A stretch of DNA of 64,000 nucleotides from JBNFVY01 sp049943335 (GTDB taxonomy: Bacteria > Pseudomonadota > Alphaproteobacteria > Rhodobacterales > Rhodobacteraceae). Position numbers and translations under genes: made by a program. Each line of letters starts with the position of its first letter. The stretch's first letter is position 1. The stretch spans positions 1 to 64,000 of the forward strand of contig NZ_JBNFVY010000003.1 in the NCBI RefSeq assembly GCF_049943335.1. The letters are read 5' to 3'. The notes under the pieces were generated by a model that saw only the letters and a list, made by a program, of their open reading frames with translations, was not told where the DNA came from and searched no databases. Below, piece by piece: positions 17,143 through 25,331 of this stretch.

Positions 17143-18579
17143 TCAGCGATATGTGACTTGTTTCACAGCGTCGATCACCTCGGCGGTGGTCACCAGCGCG
17201 TGTTTTTCAAGGTTGGCCGCATAGGGCATGGGCACGTCCTTGCCGGTCAGGTTGATGACCGGTGCGTCCAGCCAGTCAAAGGCGTTCTGCATGATGTAGG
17301 CGGACAGGTGATTGCCGATACTGGCGACGGGCCAGCCTTCTTCCACGGTGACGCAGCGGTTGGTTTTCTGGATACTGGCGATGATCGTGTCATAGTCGAG
17401 CGGGCGCAGGGTGCGCAGGTCGATCACCTCGGCGCTGATGCCGTCCTTGGCCAGCGCCTCGGCCGCTTCTAGCGCATAGGTCATGCCGATGCCAAAGCTG
17501 ACGATGGTCACATCTTCGCCTTCGCGCCAGATGCGGGCTTTGCCGAAGGGCACGGTGAAATCATCCATCACGGGCACGTCGAACGACTTGCCATACAGGA
17601 TTTCGTTTTCCAGGAAAATCACCGGGTTGGGGTCGCGGATCGCGGTTTTCATCAGGCCTTTTGCGTCCGACGCCGAATAGGGCATCGCAACCTTGAGACC
17701 GGGGATCTGCGCGTACCACGCGGCATAGTCCTGGCTGTGCTGGGCGCCGACGCGGGCGGCCGCGCCATTGGGGCCACGAAAGACCATCGGCGCGCCCATC
17801 TGCCCGCCAGACATATAGAGCGTCTTGGCGGCCGAGTTGATGATCTGGTCGATCGCCTGCATGGCAAAATTGAAGGTCATGAATTCGACGATGGGGCGCA
17901 GGCCGCCAAAGGCCGCGCCGACGCCGACGCCGGCAAAGCCGTGTTCGGTGATCGGCGTGTCAATTACGCGCTTGGCGCCAAATTCGTCCAGCAGTCCCTG
18001 GCTGATCTTGTAGGCGCCCTGGTATTCGGCCACTTCTTCGCCCATCAGGAATACGGTGTCGTCGCGGCGCATTTCTTCGGCCATGGCGTCACGGATGGCT
18101 TCGCGGACGGTCGTCTGCTTGACCTTGGTGTCTTCGGGCCAGTCGGGTTCGATCCGGGCCGGTTTGACGGGCGCGGCCGGCGCGGATGACGCAGGTTGCT
18201 GCGCGTGGGCGTGCCCCGCAGATCCGCCTTCGGAAGCCACTTGATCGTCTGCCTGATCGCCTGTGTCGTCGCCGGCCTGATCGCCCGCCTTGGCGGACGG
18301 CGCACTGGCCGCGGCGTCGATATCATCCGCGCTTTCACCTTCTTCCAGCAATACGGCAATAGGCGTGTTCACCTTGACCCCTTCGCTGCCTTCAGCAACC
18401 AGGATCTTGCCGATCACACCTTCGTCCACGGCTTCGAATTCCATCGTCGCCTTGTCGGTTTCAATTTCGGCGATGATATCGCCCGAAGTTACGGTGTCGC
18501 CTTCCTTGACCAGCCATTTGGCAAGGGTGCCTTCTTCCATCGTGGGCGAGAGGGCGGGCATGAGCAGTTCTGTGGGCAT
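17143..18579 (-). CDS. pdhB: Pyruvate dehydrogenase E1 beta subunit with N-terminal lipoyl domain
   Basis: Beta half of the ThDP-dependent pyruvate decarboxylase component. 478 residues from ATG 18579 (MPTELLMPALSPTMEEGTLAK). The frame is open 37 codons further upstream, but that overlaps pdhA; GGGAGAAG lies 9 bp upstream of the chosen ATG. Residues 1-80 are a lipoyl domain with IETDKATMEFEAVDEG, nearly identical to that of E2. An Ala/Asp-rich linker follows, and from about 150 the transketolase-like E1 beta core (VREAIRDAMAEEMRRDDTVFLMGEEVAEYQGAYK). The lipoyl-E1 beta fusion is known from alphaproteobacteria. Confidence 0.95.
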   Translation of the reverse strand: MPTELLMPALSPTMEEGTLAKWLVKEGDTVTSGDIIAEIETDKATMEFEAVDEGVIGKILVAEGSEGVKVNTPIAVLLEEGESADDIDAAASAPSAKAGDQAGDDTGDQADDQVASEGGSAGHAHAQQPASSAPAAPVKPARIEPDWPEDTKVKQTTVREAIRDAMAEEMRRDDTVFLMGEEVAEYQGAYKISQGLLDEFGAKRVIDTPITEHGFAGVGVGAAFGGLRPIVEFMTFNFAMQAIDQIINSAAKTLYMSGGQMGAPMVFRGPNGAAARVGAQHSQDYAAWYAQIPGLKVAMPYSASDAKGLMKTAIRDPNPVIFLENEILYGKSFDVPVMDDFTVPFGKARIWREGEDVTIVSFGIGMTYALEAAEALAKDGISAEVIDLRTLRPLDYDTIIASIQKTNRCVTVEEGWPVASIGNHLSAYIMQNAFDWLDAPVINLTGKDVPMPYAANLEKHALVTTAEVIDAVKQVTYR

Positions 18580-18595
18580 GATCGTGTCTTCTCCC

Positions 18596-19606
18596 TCAGG
18601 CGTTTTGCGGTATGTCGTCGGCGTAGATGTCGGTCCAGAGCTCTTCAAGGGCGGGCTCGGGGCTGTCTTTCGAAAACTCGGCGGCGGCATTCACGACGCC
18701 CTTGATCTCTTTGTCGATCGCCTTGAGATCGTCTTCCGAGGCATGTTTGCCCGACAGCAGCATGGCGCGAACGGCCTCGATCGGGTCGCGTTCCTCGCGC
18801 ATTTTCTGCACCTCTTCGCGGGTGCGGTACTTGGCCGGGTCCGACATCGAATGGCCGCGATAGCGATAGGTTTTAACTTCCAGGATATAGGGGCCTTTTC
18901 CAGCGCGGCAGTGCGCGACGGCTTTTTCACCGGCATCCTTGACGGCCAGCACGTTCATCCCGTCGACGATTTCGCCCGGGATTCCAAAGGCTTCGCCCCG
19001 TTTGTAGATTTCCTGGGACGAGGTTGATCGCGCCTGCGCCGTGCCCATGGCATACTGGTTGTTTTCGATCACGAAGACCACCGGCAGCTTCCACAGGGCG
19101 GCCATGTTGAAGGTCTCATAGACCTGGCCCTGGTTTGCAGCGCCGTCGCCGAAATAGGTGAACGTGACGCGCCCGTTGCCTTTGTACTGGTCGGCAAAGG
19201 CCAGCCCCGCGCCCAGCGGCACCTGCGCGCCCACGATCCCATGCCCGCCGTAGAAGTGCTTTTCGCGGCTGAACATATGCATCGAACCGCCCTTGCCCTT
19301 GGAATAGCCGCCGTCGCGCCCGGTCAGTTCGGCCATGACGCCTTTGGGGTCCATGCCGCAGGCCAGCATGTGCCCATGATCGCGGTAGGACGTGATGCGC
19401 TTGTCACCGTCATCGGCGGCCGCTTCCAGCCCCACGACAACCGCTTCCTGACCGATATAAAGATGGCAGAACCCGCCAATCAGGCCCATGCCATAAAGTT
19501 GCCCGGCCTTTTCTTCGAATCGACGGATCAGAAGCATGTCGCGGTAATAGGCGAGCAATTCTTCCTTGGAAGTGTTTGCTTTTGCTGAGGTTTTGCGCGC
19601 TGCCAT
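18596..19606 (-). CDS. pdhA: Pyruvate dehydrogenase E1 alpha subunit
   Basis: Binds thiamine diphosphate and decarboxylates pyruvate. 336 residues, the normal length. The ThDP-binding motif is the GDGAANQGQVYETFNMAALWKLPVVFVIENN segment near residues 170-200 (GDG...N). The phosphorylation-loop-like YRYRGHSMSDPAKYR lies near 265. First gene of the pdhABC operon: its stop lies 16 bp before the pdhB start, within the region of the pdhB ribosome-binding site. The upstream region holds a palindrome and phased repeats that may be regulatory. Confidence 0.95.
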   Translation of the reverse strand: MAARKTSAKANTSKEELLAYYRDMLLIRRFEEKAGQLYGMGLIGGFCHLYIGQEAVVVGLEAAADDGDKRITSYRDHGHMLACGMDPKGVMAELTGRDGGYSKGKGGSMHMFSREKHFYGGHGIVGAQVPLGAGLAFADQYKGNGRVTFTYFGDGAANQGQVYETFNMAALWKLPVVFVIENNQYAMGTAQARSTSSQEIYKRGEAFGIPGEIVDGMNVLAVKDAGEKAVAHCRAGKGPYILEVKTYRYRGHSMSDPAKYRTREEVQKMREERDPIEAVRAMLLSGKHASEDDLKAIDKEIKGVVNAAAEFSKDSPEPALEELWTDIYADDIPQNA

Positions 19607-19635
19607 GCGGGCACCTCCCTGTGGCTGCTGGTATG

Positions 19636-19649
19636 GTTTAATGTTAAAC
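19636..19649. promoter_or_regulatory. Palindrome in the pdhA promoter region
   Basis: GTTTAATGTTAAAC is a perfect 6-bp inverted repeat with a 2-bp spacer, 30-43 bp upstream of the pdhA ATG, in an AT-rich patch of otherwise GC-rich DNA. The position suits an operator or core promoter element; no regulator can be assigned. Confidence 0.45.
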
Positions 19650-19737
19650 TATTTAATACCGCAGGCGCGCAAAGATTGCACATGAATTTTCTGTAGCCGC
19701 TGGGTTGCCACTGGGATGGCGGCTATGCAGGCAAAAT

Positions 19738-19814
19738 CTGGCTGTGGGCTGACTGTGGGCTGGCCGTGGGCAAAAGAGGGGCTGGCTGTGGACTGGCTGT
19801 GGGCAGGCTATGGG
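19738..19814. repeat. Seven phased copies of an 11-bp repeat upstream of pdhA
   Basis: Units begin at 19738, 19749, 19760, 19771, 19782, 19793 and 19804 on a CTGGCTGTGGG consensus. Most differ at one to three positions; the fourth, CAAAAGAGGGG, is the most diverged. Perfect 11-bp spacing is kept throughout. It lies between the ftsB-like stop and the pdhA promoter. Confidence 0.75.
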
Positions 19815-19823
19815 GGCGTGCCG

Positions 19824-20141
19824 TCAGCGAATGACGATTTCATCTGAGCGGATCATGCCCAGCACGTCACGGGCTTGCTCGTCGAGCAGGTCAAGATCGA
19901 GAAAGTCATCCGACAGGCGCCGGGTCTTGTTGCGCATCTCGGCAATTTCCAGATCCAGGCGCTGGACTTCCGCTTCCAGTTCGGCGGCTTCGGCCTCGAT
20001 CTGAACCCGGCGGAAAAGGCCGAAATCACCCTGCACCGAGGCAAAGGCGAAATAGGTGCCGAGGGAAAACACCACCACGAAATACACAACCACGCCCAGA
20101 CCGGGCCGCTTGCGGGGATGCGCTGCGTGAAAGAACGCCAT
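19824..20141 (-). CDS. ftsB: Septum formation initiator (FtsB/DivIC-like)
   Basis: 105-residue bitopic membrane protein of the FtsB/DivIC family, which links FtsL/FtsQ in the divisome. A short basic N-terminus is followed by one transmembrane segment (residues 14-34, GVVVYFVVVFSLGTYFAF). A coiled coil occupies about 45-80 (IEAEAAELEAEVQRLDLEIAEM), and the conserved end is LLDEQARDVLGMIRSDEIVI. It lies between pdhA and the aldolase on the same strand. Confidence 0.87.
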   Translation of the reverse strand: MAFFHAAHPRKRPGLGVVVYFVVVFSLGTYFAFASVQGDFGLFRRVQIEAEAAELEAEVQRLDLEIAEMRNKTRRLSDDFLDLDLLDEQARDVLGMIRSDEIVIR

Positions 20142-20297
20142 GAAAACCGCCTGCTTCTAACTGCCACGCGCCTCTGCGGACGCTATGTCAGGACTATGAC
20201 ACAGGCGATTCGCCAAGTGAATCCCCTAAATCGGGGGAGGCAGCGTTTCCCGGCAATTAGTTCTCGGGCAAAAAGTTTCCGGGCAAAAAGGTCCCCG

Positions 20298-20324
20298 AAA
20301 AAAAGGGGGCCGATTGCCCCCTTT
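20298..20324 (-). terminator. Terminator of the aldolase gene
   Basis: On the minus strand the stem AAAGGGGGC / GCCCCCTTT (loop AATCG) is followed directly by a run of T. It lies 55 bp after the aldolase stop. Confidence 0.8.
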
Positions 20325-20378
20325 GGCCTGCGGCCAGTCCCCCAATGGGTGCTTTGATCGCAAGCCGGCCGCTTTGGG

Positions 20379-21308
20379 TCAGGCCTTGCCCTTGTAGATG
20401 TCGACCAGTTGGCTGAGCATGGAAAGCGCATCGGCGCGGTCGCGCTGAAAGCTGTTGCGCCCAATGATCGACCCGTTGCCGCCGCCGTCACGGATGGCGC
20501 GGGCATCGTCATAAACGCTGTCGGCGCCTTTCTTGGCCCCGCCCGAAAATACCATGATCCGGCGCCCACCAAAGGCGCTGTCCATGCAATGGGCGACGCG
20601 CTTGGCCTGGGTCGAGATGTCGATGCCCTGTTCTTCATAGACCTTCTTGGCCTCGGGCAGCATCAGGTGGTCGGTCGAAAGTTTGATCTTGATGATATGG
20701 GCGCCGATCAGGGCGGCGATCTGGGCGGCATAGGCGGCCACGTCGATGGCGGTTTCACCGTCTTTGGTGATGGCTTCGCCGCGCGGGTAAGACCAGATCA
20801 CGGTGGGAATGCCCACGGCGGCGGCTTGCTTGCGCAGCTCGACGATCTCTTCGAACATGTCCAGCGCGCAGTCCGATCCGGGGTAGATGGTAAAGCCGAT
20901 GGCCGCGCAGCCCAGACGCTGGGCGTCCGATACGGATGCGGTCACGGCCTGGTTCTTGCCGGCGGTGTCGGACATCAGCGAATTGGCCGAGTTCATTTTC
21001 AGGATCGTCGGGATCTGCCCCGCGTAGGTGTCGGCGCCCGCTTCGAGCATGCCCAGCGGCGCAGCATAGGCATTCAGCCCGGCGTCGATCGCCAGTTGGT
21101 AGTGGTAATGCGGGTCATAGCCCGGTGCGTTCGGGGCGAAGCTGCGGGCGGGGCCGTGTTCGAACCCCTGATCGACGGGCAGGATGATCATCTTGCCCGT
21201 GCCGCCCAGTTTTCCTTCCATCAGCATGCGGGCCAGGTTGGCCTTGGTGCCGGGGTTGTCGCTCTCGTAATTGGCGAGGATCTTCTGGACGATGCGGGTG
21301 GTTTTCAT
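20379..21308 (-). CDS. fbaB: Class I fructose-bisphosphate aldolase (DhnA/FbaB family)
   Basis: Interconverts fructose 1,6-bisphosphate with the triose phosphates through a Schiff base. 309 residues. The family opening KTTRIVQKILANYESDNPGTKANLARML is followed by the phosphate/substrate loop GKMIILPVDQGFEHGPARSFAPN near 40-60. The Schiff-base lysine is probably in HIIKIKLSTDHL near 205-215. FGGRRIMVFSGGAKKG near 250 is the C-terminal phosphate site. Upstream of pgk on the same strand but separated by 340 bp with its own operator-like repeats, so it is probably transcribed separately. Confidence 0.93.
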   Translation of the reverse strand: MKTTRIVQKILANYESDNPGTKANLARMLMEGKLGGTGKMIILPVDQGFEHGPARSFAPNAPGYDPHYHYQLAIDAGLNAYAAPLGMLEAGADTYAGQIPTILKMNSANSLMSDTAGKNQAVTASVSDAQRLGCAAIGFTIYPGSDCALDMFEEIVELRKQAAAVGIPTVIWSYPRGEAITKDGETAIDVAAYAAQIAALIGAHIIKIKLSTDHLMLPEAKKVYEEQGIDISTQAKRVAHCMDSAFGGRRIMVFSGGAKKGADSVYDDARAIRDGGGNGSIIGRNSFQRDRADALSMLSQLVDIYKGKA

Positions 21309-21647
21309 GGATTATGCCCTTGCAGCTGTCGTTACGAAATACCTGTCGGTGGACATACCAGCCGCGTGGGGCTGTGCAACGGTGGTTACGCTAACAATGG
21401 TGGAGTTTGCGCTAACGATCCGGGTTCGCAGGAAACAATGGTGGATTTTGGACAAAAAGACCGCAGGCCAGGAAACGGCGGAAAACCGCAAAGTGCGTGC
21501 TCACAGGGCCCGCAATACCGCCTGCATACCGTCTGCGCGGCCCCGATTTTGCGCCGGGCTCGCGCGCGTCGGACGGCGGTTGTGGTGCCCCGGACATGCG
21601 GGCCATCGCGCCATTTTTCGATGCGCCGGAAACCTGCGTTCAGCCGA
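21309..21647. other. Intergenic region between pgk and the aldolase gene
   Basis: 339 bp without a credible gene; open frames here have no family resemblance. It contains the aldolase promoter and two LacI-like half-palindromes at 21385-21416, listed separately. Confidence 0.5.
21385..21416. promoter_or_regulatory. Two LacI-type operator-like sites upstream of the aldolase gene
   Basis: GTTACGCTAAC (21385-21395) and GTTTGCGCTAAC (21405-21416), 20 bp start to start, or about two helical turns. Both resemble a GTTAGCGCTAAC palindrome of the type bound by LacI-family regulators; the second differs at one base. They lie 77-108 bp upstream of the ATG. In Rhodobacter, the LacI-family regulator CceR controls central carbon genes, so it is the natural candidate. 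Confidence 0.5.
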
Positions 21648-22835
21648 TCAGTGCTCCAGTGCGGCGACGCCGGGCAGGGTCTTGCCCTCCATCCATTCCA
21701 GAAATGCGCCGCCAGCGGTCGAGATATAGGTGAAATCGTCAGCCGCGCCGGACTTGTTCAGCGCCGCCACCGTGTCTCCGCCCCCCGCGACCGACACCAG
21801 CCGCCCGTCGCGGGTCAATTGCGCGGCCTTGGCGGCGGCGGCGTTGGTGGCCGTGTCGAAGGGTTCGATTTCAAACGCGCCCAGCGGGCCGTTCCAGATC
21901 AGCGTCTTGCACTGACCGAAAATCTCGGTGATCCGTTCGACCGACTTCGGGCCTGCGTCCAGGATCATCGCGTCCGCCGGGCAGGCATCGACGCCGACCA
22001 CTTCGCTTTCGGCCCCGGCCTTGAACTCGCGCGCCACGACCACGTCGCCGGGCAGGATGATCTCGCATCCCACTTCGCCCGCCGCCTTGAGGATATCGAG
22101 CGCGGTGGCGCCGAGATCATGTTCGCACAGTGATTTGCACACATCGACCCCTTCGGCGGCCAGGAAAGTGTTGGCCATACCGCCGCCGATCACAAGGTAG
22201 TCGACCTTGCGCACCAGATTCGACAGAAGGTCCAGCTTGGTCGACACCTTGGCGCCGCCAACCACGGCGACCACGGGGCGGTCGGGTTGGCCCAGGGCAG
22301 ATTCCAGGGCGGTCAGTTCGGCCTGCATCAAGCGGCCCGCGCATGACGGCAGCAGCTTGGCCACGCCTTCGGTCGAGGCATGGGCGCGGTGCGCGGCCGA
22401 AAACGCATCGTTACAATAGACGCTGGCCAAGGCAGCCAGTTCGGCGGCAAAGGCAGGGTCGTTTTTCTCTTCGCCGGGGTTGAAACGCAGGTTTTCCAGC
22501 AACAGCACCTGACCCGGTTCCAGCGCGGACACCCAGGCCTTGTTGGGCTTTTCGTTCGGATCGGCAAAGATCACCGGCACGTCCAGCGCCTTGCGCAGCG
22601 CATCAAGCGTCACGCGCAGGCTCAGGTCAGGGACGACCTGCCCCTTGGGGCGGCCGAAATGCGCCGCCAGCACGGGTTTTCCGCCCTTGTCCAGGATATC
22701 CTTGATGGTGGGTACGATCCGCTCGATGCGGGTGGCGTCGGTGACCTTGCCGTTTTCTACGGGCACGTTGATATCGACCCGCGTCAGCACAGTCTTGCCG
22801 TCCAGGTCCATGTCGTCGAGCGTTTTCCAGGCCAT
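21648..22835 (-). CDS. pgk: Phosphoglycerate kinase
   Basis: Glycolysis/gluconeogenesis and Calvin-type ATP-forming step. 395 residues, full length. The signature TRVDINVPVENGKVTD lies near residue 18 and AHFGRPKG near 60. The basic substrate patch and hinge are intact. The nucleotide-binding C-terminal domain has IWNGPLGAFE near 320 and VAGGGDTVAALNK near 355. It shares a short divergent promoter region with the cyclophilin gene to its right. Confidence 0.96.
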   Translation of the reverse strand: MAWKTLDDMDLDGKTVLTRVDINVPVENGKVTDATRIERIVPTIKDILDKGGKPVLAAHFGRPKGQVVPDLSLRVTLDALRKALDVPVIFADPNEKPNKAWVSALEPGQVLLLENLRFNPGEEKNDPAFAAELAALASVYCNDAFSAAHRAHASTEGVAKLLPSCAGRLMQAELTALESALGQPDRPVVAVVGGAKVSTKLDLLSNLVRKVDYLVIGGGMANTFLAAEGVDVCKSLCEHDLGATALDILKAAGEVGCEIILPGDVVVAREFKAGAESEVVGVDACPADAMILDAGPKSVERITEIFGQCKTLIWNGPLGAFEIEPFDTATNAAAAKAAQLTRDGRLVSVAGGGDTVAALNKSGAADDFTYISTAGGAFLEWMEGKTLPGVAALEH

Positions 22836-22962
22836 GTGTCTATCCCTTTTTCGGCAGTGTCCCCCTGTATAGGCCCGATCTGCGGGCCCGCGTCAACTCC
22901 GCCCTTTCGCTTGCCCGCCCATGCGCTTAGTGTGCGCGCGAGATGAGCATAGGAGGCGCCAG

Positions 22963-23469
22963 ATGGCCGATATCAAAGATCCCGAGAACACCGTTATCAT
23001 CGAGCTCAAGGACGGCCCCGTCGTGATCGAGCTGCTGGCCGACGTGGCCCCAAAGCACGCCGAGCGGATGAAGGAACTGGCGCGCTCGGGGGCGTATGAC
23101 AACGTCGCCTTTCACCGGGTGATCGACGGATTCATGGCGCAAACGGGCGATGTGGCCAACGGCAACATGGAAAACAACTTCAACATCCGCATGGCCGGAA
23201 CCGGGGCGTCAGACCTGCCCGATCTGGCGGCGGAATTTTCCAAGCTGCCGCATGATCGCGGCACGCTGGGCGCGGCGCGCTCGTCCAACCCGGATTCAGC
23301 CAATTCGCAGTTCTTCATCAACTTTTCGGACAACCATTTCCTGAACGGGCAGTACACCGTTTATGGCCGTGTGATCAGCGGGATGGAGCATGTGGACAAG
23401 ATCGCGCGCGGCGAGCCGCCGATGAACCCTGACCGGATGATCAGCGTCAAGGTGGCCGCCGATGCGTAA
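22963..23469 (+). CDS. ppiB: Cytosolic cyclophilin-type peptidyl-prolyl isomerase
   Basis: 168 residues from ATG 22963 (MADIKDPENTVIIELKDG), preceded by AGGAGG 6 bp upstream; an in-frame ATG at 22921 would add an improbable leader. The active-site motif FHRVIDGFMAQTGD lies near residues 48-61 and FFINFSDNHFLNGQYTVYGRV near 115-135. No signal peptide, so it is cytosolic. It overlaps the next gene by 8 bp, forming a cytosolic/periplasmic pair. Confidence 0.93.
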   Translation: MADIKDPENTVIIELKDGPVVIELLADVAPKHAERMKELARSGAYDNVAFHRVIDGFMAQTGDVANGNMENNFNIRMAGTGASDLPDLAAEFSKLPHDRGTLGAARSSNPDSANSQFFINFSDNHFLNGQYTVYGRVISGMEHVDKIARGEPPMNPDRMISVKVAADA

Positions 23470-24010
23470 GCTGGCGTTTGCCTTTGCTTTGCTGGCCGGC
23501 CCGGCGATGGCAACGGGGATTGAAATCGACGTGGCGGGCGAGGGCGCCAATGGCACCATCGCGATCGACCTGTTCGAAGATGTGGCCCCCCGCCATGTCG
23601 AACGCATCACCACGTTGGCCGAACAGGGCGCATATGATGATGTTGTGTTCCACCGCGTGATTGACGGGTTCATGGCCCAGACGGGCGATGTGGAATTCGG
23701 CAAGCAGGGCGGCGACATGCGCCGCGCGGGCATGGGCGGATCGGATATGCCAGACCTGCCGGCCGAATTTTCGGACCAGCCGTTCGACGTGGGCGTGGTT
23801 GGCATGGCCCGCTCGCAAAACCCGGACAGTGCCAATTCGCAGTTCTTCATCATGTTCGCCCCGGCGCCGCATCTGAACGGGCAATACACCGTTGTGGGCA
23901 AGGTGACCGCTGGGCACGATGTGGTCGATGCGATCAAACGCGGCACCGGGCGCAACGGCGCGGTGGTGGGTCAGCCCGACCGGATGACCGCCGTTCGCGT
24001 CACCCAATAA
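23462..24010 (+). CDS. ppiA: Exported cyclophilin-type peptidyl-prolyl isomerase
   Basis: 182 residues. Residues 1-17 are a signal peptide, with likely cleavage after AGPAMA, so it acts in the periplasm. The cyclophilin core follows with FHRVIDGFMAQTGDVEFG near 64-81 and SQFFIMFAPAPHLNGQYTVVGKV near 125-145. It starts inside the last codons of the cytosolic paralogue and shows strong residue-level similarity to it, consistent with tandem duplication. Confidence 0.93.
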   Translation: MRKLAFAFALLAGPAMATGIEIDVAGEGANGTIAIDLFEDVAPRHVERITTLAEQGAYDDVVFHRVIDGFMAQTGDVEFGKQGGDMRRAGMGGSDMPDLPAEFSDQPFDVGVVGMARSQNPDSANSQFFIMFAPAPHLNGQYTVVGKVTAGHDVVDAIKRGTGRNGAVVGQPDRMTAVRVTQ

Positions 24011-24016
24011 CGTCAC

Positions 24017-24042
24017 GCCCCGGCGGGCAAACCCGCCGGGGC
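24017..24042. terminator. Hairpin after the cyclophilin pair
   Basis: Perfect 11-bp stem GCCCCGGCGGG / CCCGCCGGGGC with loop CAAA, 6 bp after the stop. No T-run follows, so it may be a weak or Rho-assisted terminator or an mRNA stabiliser. Confidence 0.55.
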
Positions 24043-24433
24043 AACCCATTACGGACCGCACAGCCGCGCCAGTGGCCCAGGTGCCGTCCGGGGCGCGCAC
24101 GCCCGACAAAACACACGTTGTTCCAGCCAATGCCTTTAATCGCGGGGCAGGGCGGGCGGCGCCAATCACCAATCAATTGCCGCCTTGTCTGTTTCGACCA
24201 TTTCGATTTTCGTCATGGCCGTGGGCATCACAGCAATTGGCACCCGGCGATTTCCGGTCAAACTGAACGCGTGTGACGCACTGCGGCATATTCGGTGCAT
24301 ATCAGGGCTTGAATAGCTGGCCGTAAGAACATATTCATAAATTTGAGTATGAAATCGCGGACACATGATCCGCCACTCTTGGGAAAATGGAAATGAGCAA
24401 TCGCACAACCGGCGCCGCGGAGCGCTTTGCAAA
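24043..24433. other. Intergenic region upstream of the sulfide operon
   Basis: About 390 bp with no credible gene on either strand; in particular no ArsR-type regulator gene. Its right third becomes AT-rich and contains the operator at 24330-24351. Confidence 0.55.
24330..24351. promoter_or_regulatory. ArsR-type (BigR/SqrR-like) operator of the sulfide operon
   Basis: CATATTCA-TAAATT-TGAGTATG: two 8-bp arms matching at 7 of 8 positions. The core ATTC-N8-GAGT differs by one base from ATTC-N8-GAAT, which I recall as the SqrR operator. A TTGAAT hexamer at 24309-24314 could be the -35, so a bound repressor would cover the -10. It lies 83 bp upstream of the first gene of a sulfide operon, the expected target. 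Confidence 0.6.
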
Positions 24434-24868
24434 ATGATCGAAACGCAATTCACACCCTATGCCGCGGTGATCGGCGGCACGCTGATCGGGCTGGCCTCTG
24501 TCCTGCTGATGGCGATGAACGGGCGCATTTTTGGCGCCACCGGCATTTTGGCCGGCTTTCTTTCACCGGCCTCATCGTCGGAATGGACATGGCGCGCCTT
24601 TTTGCTGGCCGGCATGGTGACCGGACCGGTTGCGTTGATGGCCCTGACCGGTGACTGGCCCGTGATCCAGGTGCCGATGTCGACGCTGCAGATGATCGTC
24701 GGCGGCGTGATCGTGGGGGTCGGCGTGACCTATGGATCGGGCTGCACCTCGGGGCATGGGGTCTGCGGCATGGCGCGGCTGAGCCCGCGTTCGATCGCCG
24801 CCACGATGACCTTCATGCTGTTCACTTTCATCACGGTTTACGTGATGCGCCACGTGATTGGGGGATAA
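24434..24868 (+). CDS. YeeE/YedE-family sulfur transport half-protein (first)
   Basis: 144 residues from ATG 24434 (MIETQFTPYAAVIGGTLIGLASV). About four transmembrane helices. The conserved YGSGCTSGHGVCGMARLS near residue 97 carries the Cys of YeeE/YedE thiosulfate/sulfur-compound transporters. An open upstream extension to 24365 lacks hydrophobic character. It pairs with the next gene, 4 bp downstream, to make a two-polypeptide transporter, as in PmpA/PmpB. Confidence 0.87.
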   Translation: MIETQFTPYAAVIGGTLIGLASVLLMAMNGRIFGATGILAGFLSPASSSEWTWRAFLLAGMVTGPVALMALTGDWPVIQVPMSTLQMIVGGVIVGVGVTYGSGCTSGHGVCGMARLSPRSIAATMTFMLFTFITVYVMRHVIGG

Positions 24869-24872
24869 CGCC

Positions 24873-25310
24873 ATGAAATTGATCGCAACATATGTCATCG
24901 GCCTGATCTTCGGGCTTGGGATTTCGATTTCCGGCATGTCCAACCCGGCCAAGGTGCTGAATTTCTTCGACGTGGCCGGCGCCTGGGATCCATCATTGAT
25001 GTTTGTCATGGGCAGCGCCTTTCTGACGGCGCTCATTGGTTACCGCGTGGTGTTTCGCCGCCCCAAACCCGTGTTCGAGCCCAGTTTCAACGTGCCCACC
25101 AGCCGCACCATCGACGCCCGGCTGATCGGCGGATCGGCTGTCTTTGGCATCGGCTGGGCCATTGCAGGATTCTGCCCGGGCGGCGCTCTGCCCGCTTTGG
25201 GAACGCTGGACCCGGACGTGCTGATCTATTTCGCCGCGCTTGTCGCGGGAATCTTTCTGGCCCGCTTCTTGATGCAGGCCACCACAAACGCCAGGGCGCG
25301 CGCCGCCTGA
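24873..25310 (+). CDS. YeeE/YedE-family sulfur transport half-protein (second, DUF6691-like)
   Basis: 145 residues from ATG 24873 (MKLIATYVIGLIFGLGISISGMSNPAKVLNFFD). Four hydrophobic segments. GISISGMSNP near residue 15 and the Cys motif AIAGFCPGGALPALG near residue 108 mirror the Cys-containing half of YeeE. Immediately downstream of its partner. In BigR-type operons this pair moves sulfur compounds across the inner membrane alongside persulfide dioxygenase. Confidence 0.87.
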   Translation: MKLIATYVIGLIFGLGISISGMSNPAKVLNFFDVAGAWDPSLMFVMGSAFLTALIGYRVVFRRPKPVFEPSFNVPTSRTIDARLIGGSAVFGIGWAIAGFCPGGALPALGTLDPDVLIYFAALVAGIFLARFLMQATTNARARAA

Positions 25311-25331
25311 CAACGAAACAGGAGAATACAG

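Noticed and set aside
19738..19814. CRISPR-like array
   Set aside because: Repeat unit is 11 bp with no spacers and no cas genes in the window; the same applies to the 12- and 15-bp tandem repeats.
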